Positions 35,433-42,974 of a DNA stretch of 64,000 bases are shown here, one piece after another. Under the pieces are notes generated by a model. It made no database searches, had not been told where the DNA came from, and saw only the letters and a list, made by a program, of their open reading frames with translations. Source of the stretch: Acidobacteriota bacterium (GTDB taxonomy: Bacteria > Acidobacteriota > Holophagae > Acanthopleuribacterales > Acanthopleuribacteraceae); assembly GCA_002747255.1 (NCBI GenBank), contig PDUC01000029.1, positions 40,961-104,960 on the forward strand, given 5' to 3'. Both the position numbers and the translations under genes were made by a program. Position 1 is the first letter of the stretch, and each line of letters begins with the position of its first letter.

Positions 35433-35592
35433 GGCAGTCCTCCTGGACAATCTTATTTGGAAAAGACAGTTGTATTTTAGCTCTTTTTTCCTTAAACGTA
35501 AAAAAAAATGATTGAAACCTTCGTCTGTGGCTGAAATTAAATGGTTCAATCCACTTTTCGGTTTAAAAGCTCTCAATATATGCTAGATTCAG

Positions 35593-35621
35593 TTGCCGAA
35601 CCGGCTGAAGTTTCATATGAT
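35593..35621 (+). promoter_or_regulatory. Candidate sigma-70 promoter for the sensor kinase
   Basis: TTGCCG at 35593-35598, a 17-base spacer and TATGAT at 35616-35621 (5 of 6 matches), 44 bases before the TTG start. Confidence 0.5.
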
Positions 35622-35665
35622 TGGTTGAGTTGAATTATGGTCGATCCCAGGAGTAAAAACGCGTC

Positions 35666-36799
35666 TTGAAACGACTGTTGAGTGTTTTTAAAAAGAAAAT
35701 GCATCATGTCATCATGATCCTCGTTCTGTTTTTTCTGGCCCTCTTGTTGGGTTGGTGGTCTATCTTCATAAAAAAGTCAATTATTCAGGCTTACCGTGAT
35801 CAGAATACCATTATTGAGCAGACTTGCCAGATTCTGGCGAGCAAACTGGGGAAGCTGCCGGATAGACCCGTCCCAGGTATCTATCGCGGTGACGATCGAC
35901 TTGTCATTTCAATCGATCCGGATCCACAGGGTCTTACGACTTTAAAACCCAATTGGCCTCAATACTCCATCCACCCCAATCAAGCCTATCTCAATAGAAT
36001 CGCCCTTCAAAAGAAGAGACAAAGCCTGATGGTTTTGGGTGAAGGCTCGTTTTTAGCCATATGTGTTATTATTTCTTCTTTTATGCTGTATTACAATATC
36101 CGTCTCGAGCGGCGGTCTAAGGAAGAACTGGTCGAATTCTGGAGTCGAGTAACCCACGAGATAAAAACGCCGATTACAGGTATCAGGCTTTTTCTCGAAA
36201 CCTTGAAAAGGGGTACTTTAAAGCCTGATGAACAATCGTATTTAGTTGATATGGCCATGAAGCAAATTGCCAGGCAACAGCAACTCACCCAAAATATCCT
36301 CATGGGCCAACAGGTTGAAAGACGAGCTGGTAAAATGACTTTGGTTTCTTTGAATCCGGTTGAATTTCTGGAAAAGTACATCAATCATCACAATTTGATG
36401 CTGGCAGGAGTAAAGACCGAAATCATAGCCGATCAAAAGGCCAGGGACGTGAGAGTCAAAGCAGATCCCAACAGCCTGCACACCATCCTGGATAATCTGG
36501 CAGACAACGCCATCAAGTACGGTCCTTCGGACTTGTCACTGGTATTTCATTTCGAGGTAACCAAAAAAGTCATTTTGTCCGTAACGGATAATGGACCGGG
36601 TTTCCCACCTAAAATGGCCGATCACTTGTTTGACGCTTACAGGCGGTTGCCAAGAGATTTACCAGTAGGCAAACACGGCACAGGTATGGGACTTCATATT
36701 TGCCGGTCTTTAGCGCGAGCCATGGGTGGTGACATGGAAGCGTTCAGTCACGGTGAAGGTGAGGGTGCCACTTTTAAAATCTTCATGATAAAGGAATAA
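35666..36799 (+). CDS. Orphan membrane sensor histidine kinase
   Basis: A 377-residue two-component kinase. Two membrane helices (about 12-33, VIMILVLFFLALLLGWWS, and about 120-142) bracket a small periplasmic domain of about 85 residues with no recognised fold. There is no clear HAMP domain. The phosphoacceptor motif is SRVTHEIKTPITGIR (His near 169). The ATPase domain has LDNLADNAIKYG, VTDNGPGFPPKM and HGTGMGLHICRSLARAMGG. The start is TTG 35666 with GGAG 12 bases upstream; an in-frame ATG at 35699 is possible. No response regulator lies beside it, so signal and target are unknown. Confidence 0.85.
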   Translation: MKRLLSVFKKKMHHVIMILVLFFLALLLGWWSIFIKKSIIQAYRDQNTIIEQTCQILASKLGKLPDRPVPGIYRGDDRLVISIDPDPQGLTTLKPNWPQYSIHPNQAYLNRIALQKKRQSLMVLGEGSFLAICVIISSFMLYYNIRLERRSKEELVEFWSRVTHEIKTPITGIRLFLETLKRGTLKPDEQSYLVDMAMKQIARQQQLTQNILMGQQVERRAGKMTLVSLNPVEFLEKYINHHNLMLAGVKTEIIADQKARDVRVKADPNSLHTILDNLADNAIKYGPSDLSLVFHFEVTKKVILSVTDNGPGFPPKMADHLFDAYRRLPRDLPVGKHGTGMGLHICRSLARAMGGDMEAFSHGEGEGATFKIFMIKE

Positions 36800-37086
36800 A
36801 CTAAACAGTTCCTCAGAGGCTTTTGACAGTTCGGGATTCATGGTTCCCTCGTTGGTGTGAATAAAAACGGTTGCAGTATTTGCAGTTCAACCCCGATCCG
36901 GTGTCAACAAGGAATCTCAGGAGTACCAGGCTGATGTCAAAGTATGGAAAACGGTTTGTCTTTAGACTTCACTGACCGCCCAAGCCGCTGCTGCGTTTTT
37001 GCAAAAGATTATCGCTATGATCTTGCCAGGAGTTTTGAATTCTATGATATGATTTTGCTCAATAACTGTTCACGGAGGCTTTCTTT

Positions 37087-38409
37087 ATGTTGAGAGCGTT
37101 GCTTTTATTCTTTTTTATCTGTTCATTTGCTGTTGGGCAAACGCATATTTGGGGTCAAATGTTTGATACGACGTTTAAAAAGGGCAAAATCGCCATACCG
37201 GATTTCAAGCTTGAAGACTCCACCGGGAAGTACGATGAAGCCTGGTCGACCATCAACGAGGTCTTGAAGAGAGATATTCAGAATTCAGGCTACTTTGACG
37301 TCCTGCCGGAAACGCGCATCAACATGATCAAATCGCCTTTCGATGGTCCCATTGAATTTGAAGAGTGGGGCAGTATCGAGGCTGAACACCTGGTAGTTGG
37401 ACAGGTCATGGACCATGATGGTGTCATGCGTGTTGAGGTGCGATTATTCGAGGTGCCTACCAAGAAAACCATACTGGCCAAGGCCTTTAAAAGCAAGCCT
37501 CGATTGGCACGAAAAACCGCTCACATTATTGCTGATGACATCATGAAGTACTTGAAAAACATTCAGTTTGCCACTTCAAAAATTCTTTTCTCCAAAGATT
37601 CATTGGTCACACAGAATAAAGAGAGTCGAACGCTCAAAGAACTCTATATCATGGATTACGATGGCTTTAACCAGTTCCCGATTACAGCGGGCGGAATCGC
37701 CATCTCACCTTCAGCCATTCGCAAAGACGGTCAGGTTCTCTTGTCCTACTGCTCCTATGAAAAGGCCTTCACGATCAACGCGAGCTACGGTATTTTCCTC
37801 AAGGACGGTTTAAGGGCGCATCCAAAGAAACTGTTTGGACGGGAACGCTACAGGGCTTCGACGCCTGCTATTTCACCCGATGGCAGGAAAATTGCCTTTT
37901 CGGCCAGTCACAACGGGAACGTCGATCTCTGGGTCATGAATCTGGATGGAAGTGACCTGCTGCGAATAACAAGGCACCCGGCTGTCGATACCAATCCCTC
38001 CTGGGCGCCCGGCGGCAACGCGCTTTTATATACGTCCGATCGAACAGGGGCCCCCCAGATTTATCGCATGGATGCCGATGGCTTGAACAACCAGAGAATA
38101 ACCTATGAAAACCCTTACAACGACAGCGCTTCATGGAATCCTCACTACGATTACATTACCTATGTAAGCCGCTTTGACAATGATTTTGATATCTTTGTGA
38201 TGGACTTGAAGACGAGCAAAAATTATCGCTTGACACGCAGGCAGGGCAGCAATGAGGATCCCTGCTGGTCGCCCGATGGTGAGCGAATCTGTTTCTCCTC
38301 CAATCGAACAGGAACCTGGCAGCTCTATGTCGTCAACCGGACCGATGCCGATTCACTCATTCAGGTCACCCGGACCGGTAATAACCGCACGCCCATCTGG
38401 ATTCAATAA
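37087..38409 (+). CDS. tolB: Tol-Pal system beta-propeller protein TolB
   Basis: Periplasmic protein of 440 residues that links Pal to the Tol inner-membrane complex during outer-membrane constriction. It has a signal peptide (about 1-18, LRALLLFFFICSFAVGQ) and an N-terminal domain with IAIPDFKLED and FDVLPETR. The six-bladed propeller from about 175 on has TolB-type blade ends: SPDGRKIAFSASHNGNVDLW, APGGNALLYTSDRTGAPQIY and SPDGERICFSSNRTGTWQLY. ATG 37087 is 7 bases from the GGAGGC ribosome site. It heads tolB-pal-cpoB; tolQ, tolR and tolA are not in the window. Confidence 0.92.
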   Translation: MLRALLLFFFICSFAVGQTHIWGQMFDTTFKKGKIAIPDFKLEDSTGKYDEAWSTINEVLKRDIQNSGYFDVLPETRINMIKSPFDGPIEFEEWGSIEAEHLVVGQVMDHDGVMRVEVRLFEVPTKKTILAKAFKSKPRLARKTAHIIADDIMKYLKNIQFATSKILFSKDSLVTQNKESRTLKELYIMDYDGFNQFPITAGGIAISPSAIRKDGQVLLSYCSYEKAFTINASYGIFLKDGLRAHPKKLFGRERYRASTPAISPDGRKIAFSASHNGNVDLWVMNLDGSDLLRITRHPAVDTNPSWAPGGNALLYTSDRTGAPQIYRMDADGLNNQRITYENPYNDSASWNPHYDYITYVSRFDNDFDIFVMDLKTSKNYRLTRRQGSNEDPCWSPDGERICFSSNRTGTWQLYVVNRTDADSLIQVTRTGNNRTPIWIQ

Positions 38410-38892
38410 TATCTTTTGATTTCAGTTAACCAGCCTGAGTTTCAGATCGTTTCAATACTGCAGGCCTGCTGAAAAAACCACTGGTTCCTTGTTACGCCAG
38501 GCAATTTCGTGGCGGTTTGGAAAAATGCCATGCTGAAACCAGGATGACGTGAATGGTTGAAGTAATCGATTGCTGTGTTCATTAAGCCGTTTGTCATTAA
38601 AATGAATGCTTCCATGAAAACCAGGATAGCCAAAAAAGGTTTCAAATTGTCGGGAAAACAGGACACAACATCGTTCATTTACATCTGTGTCTTACTTAGC
38701 GAAAAAAGGCGGCATTCTTTACGAAGAATTCCAAACAGACATCTGACTGCGGGAAAGGGTGACAATGGTGTGTCGATCACATTTTTATTGAGAAAACTAT
38801 TGACGCTTAAAGGGTTTCCTACTAATCTTGTTTCAAGCGCGTAACGTGCGTTAATGAATATTCTCTATTGGTGTTAGAGAGGAGTGAACCTC
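38410..38892 (+). other. Intergenic region tolB-pal, 483 bases
   Basis: No convincing gene, RNA or repeat was found on either strand. A weak promoter candidate lies at 38800-38828 (TTGACG, 17 bases, TAATCT) and may serve pal. Confidence 0.4.
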
Positions 38893-39429
38893 ATGAAATT
38901 GAAAAGCATCCTTTTAGTGACCTTAACCGCCATTTTAATGTTTTCCTGTAAAAAGTCTGAACCTGAAGCAGAGATTCCCGTACCCGTGCCCGAAAAGCCA
39001 AAAACAGTTGTCGCTGAGCCTGTTCAGGAAACGGTTAAGCCTGTTGTTACAGAAGAAAAAACCGAGTCTGCTGAGGAATTACTGGCTCGAATTCGCCTTG
39101 ACGATGTCTATTTTGAATTTGACAAGTCCGATCTTACAGACAGCACCAGAAGAACACTGTATCGCTATGTGGAAGTTCTCAGGGCGAATCCCAGGGTTCA
39201 AGTGCTGATTGAAGGGCATTGCGATGAGCGCGGTACCATTGAATACAACCAGGCTCTGGGAGAGCGACGCGCCGAACGCGTGCGCAGCTTCCTCATGGAA
39301 AGCGGGGTTGGTTCAGGACGTTTATCTACCGTAAGCTATGGTAAAATGCAGCCTGTCAACATGGGCCACAATGAAGATGCGTGGGCACAAAACCGAAGAG
39401 CGCATTTCCGTCTGGGACTTAAAAACTAG
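38893..39429 (+). CDS. pal: Peptidoglycan-associated lipoprotein Pal
   Basis: Outer-membrane lipoprotein of 178 residues that ties the membrane to peptidoglycan. The signal (MKLKSILLVTLTAILMFSC) ends at Cys19, followed by a Pro/Glu/Val-rich tether (about 20-60). The OmpA-like domain (about 68-178) carries VYFEFDKSDLTD, IEGHCDERGTIEYNQALGERR (peptidoglycan-binding Asp and Arg) and VSYGKMQPV. ATG 38893 follows GAGAGGAG by about 9 bases; GTG 38884 is in frame but lies inside that site. Confidence 0.93.
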   Translation: MKLKSILLVTLTAILMFSCKKSEPEAEIPVPVPEKPKTVVAEPVQETVKPVVTEEKTESAEELLARIRLDDVYFEFDKSDLTDSTRRTLYRYVEVLRANPRVQVLIEGHCDERGTIEYNQALGERRAERVRSFLMESGVGSGRLSTVSYGKMQPVNMGHNEDAWAQNRRAHFRLGLKN

Positions 39430-39501
39430 ATGGTTGAATTTTCTTGAAAAAACGGAGGAGGGGATACGTTTATTCCTTCCTCTTTTTATAGTGAGGCAGT
39501 T

Positions 39502-40272
39502 ATGAAAAAAATACCATTTCTTATACCGGCACTTTACCTGCTGATTCTAGGTGGATGTCAGTCTGATGAGGAACTGCGTAAGATCAAGCACGACATCGCA
39601 CAAATTCAGGAACAAATCTATCAGGTTGAAAACAGTCAGGTGGAGGTTCAAAGGCAGTTGAAAAAGACAACCGAAACCTTTGAGCAACAAATGGAAGATC
39701 GTCGAGAGGAAGCCAATCAGCAGGAAAAAATATACGCACTGCAAGATACGGTTTCCCAATTGGATGCTAAAATAGACGATTTGGAATCGAAAATTAACAG
39801 GCAAAAGAGAATGACCAGCAGTTACAACGTCAACACAACTCCATCCTCTAGCTCCACTGAAACTGAAATGCCAAGCTCCGTCACCGGAACGGATCTGGAA
39901 ATTCAGTATAACACTTGCTTTGGAGACTTTAATCGCGGTGAGTATCAGCTGGCCGCACTTGGATTTGAAGATTTAATCGCCAATTACCCGAACTCCCCGT
40001 TCATTAGTGAGTCCTACTATTATCTGGGAAGATCTTACCTCGAGTTGAATAATTGGCAAAAGGCAGCGACTAATTTTGATAAGTTATTGAAGTCTTCCAG
40101 TAAAAGCAGTTTCATCAAACCCGCTATGCTGTATTTGGGCCAGTGTTATCACCATCTGAATATGCCCCGCAAGGCCGTGATGAAACTCAAGGAACTACAG
40201 AACATGTTCCCCAATTCCCAGGAAGCATCCCTGGCTAAGTCTTTTTTGAAAAAGAATCAATACGAAAGATAA
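39502..40272 (+). CDS. cpoB: Tol-Pal coordinating protein CpoB (YbgF)
   Basis: Envelope protein of 256 residues. The signal ends in lipobox LGGC (Cys19), so unlike E. coli CpoB it should be a lipoprotein. Residues 20-110 form a long coiled coil (trimerisation region in the family), then a Ser/Thr-rich spacer, then three TPR units (FGDFNRGEYQLAALGFEDLI, SYYYLGRSYLELNNWQKAA, AMLYLGQCYHHLNMPRKAV). In E. coli CpoB couples PBP1B synthesis to Tol constriction. The position after pal is the standard one. Confidence 0.9.
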   Translation: MKKIPFLIPALYLLILGGCQSDEELRKIKHDIAQIQEQIYQVENSQVEVQRQLKKTTETFEQQMEDRREEANQQEKIYALQDTVSQLDAKIDDLESKINRQKRMTSSYNVNTTPSSSSTETEMPSSVTGTDLEIQYNTCFGDFNRGEYQLAALGFEDLIANYPNSPFISESYYYLGRSYLELNNWQKAATNFDKLLKSSSKSSFIKPAMLYLGQCYHHLNMPRKAVMKLKELQNMFPNSQEASLAKSFLKKNQYER

Positions 40273-40293
40273 GTTCGCAACCAATTAAACAGT

Positions 40294-40337
40294 AAGCCTG
40301 TGCGTTATCCATTGTAGGGAGGCGTACAGGCTTTTTT
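40294..40337 (+). terminator. Rho-independent terminator after cpoB
   Basis: AAGCCTGTGCG at 40294-40304 pairs with CGTACAGGCTT at 40323-40333 (one mismatch), followed by a run of T. It ends the tolB-pal-cpoB message, 21 bases after the cpoB stop. Confidence 0.8.
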
Positions 40338-40346
40338 ATCTTTATC

Positions 40347-40934
40347 ATGGTTAAAAAAACAAAACGATCTGAAGGACAAATAACCATTTCCAGAGGAACT
40401 TTAAAGGGTCGAAAAATAACTTTTCCCAATCTCGATGATTTGAGACCCACGCCGCTTCGTGTGAGAGAAGCCGTCTTCAGTATGATTCATCCAACTGTCA
40501 AAAGCCACGCCTTTGTTGATCTTTTCTGTGGTTCGGGCGGTATGGCATTTGAAGCCTGGAGTTGCGGGTTCCGGCCAATATACTATGCGGAATCCAATGC
40601 GGCTGCTAGAGAGAGCCTAAAAAGAAATTCAGCAAGAATGGGGGTTGAGGTATTGGGTGCGTTTGCGACGGCCGTGGAGTTAATTGAACACTTGAAGGAA
40701 AAATTATCGGGAGCCGAACGGCCATTTCTTTTTTATGCCGACCCACCCTACAGGAACTACATGAATTCCAGCGCTTTAATCCATAAGCTGTTCGAGCCGC
40801 CCCTGTTTCCTGAGGGAAGTTTGCTTTTAATTGAGCACGAAAAAGGGACGACAACTCCATTTCATCCCCGCTTGATTATAAAAAAAGAAAAAAAATACGG
40901 CAGATCTTTAGTCAGTCAATGCCTGCTGACTTAA
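40347..40934 (+). CDS. rsmD: 16S rRNA (guanine-N2)-methyltransferase RsmD
   Basis: S-adenosylmethionine-dependent enzyme of 195 residues that methylates G966 (E. coli numbering) of 16S rRNA in the 30S subunit. The N-terminal ISRGTLKGRKI and RPTPLRVREAVFSMI segments are typical of RsmD. The SAM site is FVDLFCGSGGMAFEA (about 55-69), and the catalytic motif IV is DPPY in FYADPPYRNY (about 132). ATG 40347 starts 10 bases past the terminator. No coaD (its frequent partner) follows. Confidence 0.92.
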   Translation: MVKKTKRSEGQITISRGTLKGRKITFPNLDDLRPTPLRVREAVFSMIHPTVKSHAFVDLFCGSGGMAFEAWSCGFRPIYYAESNAAARESLKRNSARMGVEVLGAFATAVELIEHLKEKLSGAERPFLFYADPPYRNYMNSSALIHKLFEPPLFPEGSLLLIEHEKGTTTPFHPRLIIKKEKKYGRSLVSQCLLT

Positions 40935-40938
40935 TTCG

Positions 40939-40962
40939 AAAAAACAGTACATGTGTTTTTTT
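40939..40962 (+). terminator. Weak A/T-rich terminator-like hairpin after rsmD
   Basis: AAAAAACA (40939-40946) pairs with TGTTTTTT (from 40954), loop GTACATG, then T. The stem is A/T-rich and may not be strong. Confidence 0.35.
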
Positions 40963-41047
40963 GCTGTAATATGAGTGTGGTAAGCCCCATCCAGCGTGAT
41001 AAATATGGAAACCGCTATCCTGTTGCTGTACCTGCTGTGATAAAAAT

Positions 41048-41056
41048 TGCTATAAT
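41048..41056 (+). promoter_or_regulatory. Candidate extended -10 promoter for the second GspE/PilB gene
   Basis: TGC followed by a perfect TATAAT at 41051-41056. No -35 was found at normal spacing, as is usual for extended -10 promoters. The start codon is 120 bases downstream. Confidence 0.4.
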
Positions 41057-41175
41057 TACAGGCTGTTGTTTTGTTTCGATAAATGCACCAGCATGTTGAA
41101 AACCAAGATTAGACCCCAAAAGAATCAAGCAATTCATTTCATGAAAGCGATTATGTACATCCAGAGGAGTACAGC

Positions 41176-42957
41176 ATGTCACTCAGTTTCTCTACTTTAT
41201 TGGATATTCTCGTAGAACGCCATGTTCTGCCGGAAGAGCAAAAAGACAGGCTGAAACGCGAGGAATCAAAAATCAGGAAAAACCTGTTCAGGCAAACAAG
41301 GGAACAATATGCTGGCAAGCTGGCCAATCCGGGGTCCATTCACCCCATGGATGTTTTGTTATCTCTGGATCTTTTTAAAGATGAAAGGTTGGGGTTGGAC
41401 GAGGAAAAAGTAGCGCGGTTTGTAGCAGAAAAGGCCAATGTTCCTTTTAAAACCATCGATCCCCTTAAAGTCAATATGGAGGTGTTAACCAGGTATATCT
41501 CCAGACCTTTTGCCCGGAAAAACAATGTGGTACCCATAGCTGAAGAAAATGACACCCTGATTTGTGCGCTTGTGGATCCATTTGACCGCGTTTTACTGGA
41601 TTCGCTCAGACGGAATACAGGCAAAGACATTCAGCCTGTGGTTGCCACTAAAACCGATATCACCAGGATCTTAACCGAGTTTTACGGACTGAGAGCCTCT
41701 GTCAGAAAAGCTGAAAGTGTGTTGGACCCTCTTGTCAATCTTGGCAATCTCGAGCAGCTGGTTAAAATGAAAACAGAGCGGGAATTGGAAGCATCCGATT
41801 CCCACGTGGTCAAGGCTGTAGAGTACCTGTTGCACTATGCTTACGATCAGCGTGCCAGTGATATTCATATCGAACCAAAAAGAGACGAGAGCTTGATTCG
41901 GTTTCGCATCGATGGCGTTCTCCACGATATTCAGTCCATGTCACCGAGAGTTCATGCGGCTGTCATTTCAAGGTTAAAACTCCTTTCAAGAATGGATATT
42001 GCCGAAAGAAGAAAACCGCAGGATGGCAGAATTAAAACAGAGCTGAAAGAAAGAGAAGTGGAACTTCGCTGTTCCATTTTGCCAGTCGCTTTCGGTGAAA
42101 AACTGGTGATCCGAATTTTTGATCCCGAAGTTCTGCTCTCCAACCTTTCGGGTTTAGGATTCCCCGCTGAAACAGAAAAACGCTTTGAAAAGATGATTCA
42201 TGAACCCAACGGCATGATTCTTGTCTCGGGGCCAACGGGAAGCGGAAAGACAACGACACTCTACAGTGCGCTCAAGTCCATTGCTTCAAGGGAACTCAAT
42301 ATAACGACCATTGAAGACCCTGTTGAAATGGTTTATGAGCCTTTTAACCAGGTGACAGTCAATCCGCTGCTCGATTTGAGTTTTGCAGGAGCGCTGAGGA
42401 CGATTCTGCGCCAGGACCCCGATGTCATTATGGTGGGTGAAATTAGAGACAAGGAAACCGCAGCTTATGCCATACAGGCGGCCATGACAGGTCACCTGCT
42501 GCTTTCAACCATTCACACCAACGATGCGCCCAGTTCGGTTGCTCGATTGTTCGACCTTGAAGCAGAACCTTTTCTTGTTTCCTCTACCCTGATCGGTGTT
42601 CTGGCCCAGCGTCTGGTACGCAAGGTGTGTGATAAATGTGAAACGGTCGATCATCTCACCCATGCCCAGCTTCAAATGCTGAGTATCAGAACCAAATCGG
42701 GTAGACCTCTCAAGGCAAAAAAAGGAAAGGGCTGCCACCACTGCCGCTATACCGGACTGAAAGGCAGAACAGGCATCTTCGAGCTGATGGATGTGGACGA
42801 AACGGTTCGCTCACATATTGCGGCCGAGTCCGACATTGTCTCCATGAAGAAACTCCTGAAACAAAAAGGTATGATGACATTAAAGGAAGCCTCGATCAAG
42901 AAGCTGATTGAAGGCGAAACAAGTTTCAATGAAATTATCCGTGTGTGTATGGACTAA
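41176..42957 (+). CDS. Second GspE/PilB-type assembly ATPase
   Basis: Type II secretion/type IV pilus-class ATPase of 593 residues, clearly a paralogue of PilB at 16461. The N-terminal domain (about 1-170) is divergent. The core has DIHIEPKRDE, Walker A GPTGSGKTTTLYS, IEDPVEMVYEPF, Walker B VGEIRDKETA, the His box IHTNDAPSS and zinc cysteines RKVCDKCE and GCHHCRYTG. It stands outside the pilus locus, without other secretion genes, and 17 bases ahead of a class A PBP. It could power a second pilus or a type II secretion system encoded elsewhere. ATG 41176 has AGAGGAG upstream. Confidence 0.88.
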   Translation: MSLSFSTLLDILVERHVLPEEQKDRLKREESKIRKNLFRQTREQYAGKLANPGSIHPMDVLLSLDLFKDERLGLDEEKVARFVAEKANVPFKTIDPLKVNMEVLTRYISRPFARKNNVVPIAEENDTLICALVDPFDRVLLDSLRRNTGKDIQPVVATKTDITRILTEFYGLRASVRKAESVLDPLVNLGNLEQLVKMKTERELEASDSHVVKAVEYLLHYAYDQRASDIHIEPKRDESLIRFRIDGVLHDIQSMSPRVHAAVISRLKLLSRMDIAERRKPQDGRIKTELKEREVELRCSILPVAFGEKLVIRIFDPEVLLSNLSGLGFPAETEKRFEKMIHEPNGMILVSGPTGSGKTTTLYSALKSIASRELNITTIEDPVEMVYEPFNQVTVNPLLDLSFAGALRTILRQDPDVIMVGEIRDKETAAYAIQAAMTGHLLLSTIHTNDAPSSVARLFDLEAEPFLVSSTLIGVLAQRLVRKVCDKCETVDHLTHAQLQMLSIRTKSGRPLKAKKGKGCHHCRYTGLKGRTGIFELMDVDETVRSHIAAESDIVSMKKLLKQKGMMTLKEASIKKLIEGETSFNEIIRVCMD

Positions 42958-42974
42958 ACATCTATGAGGACTAA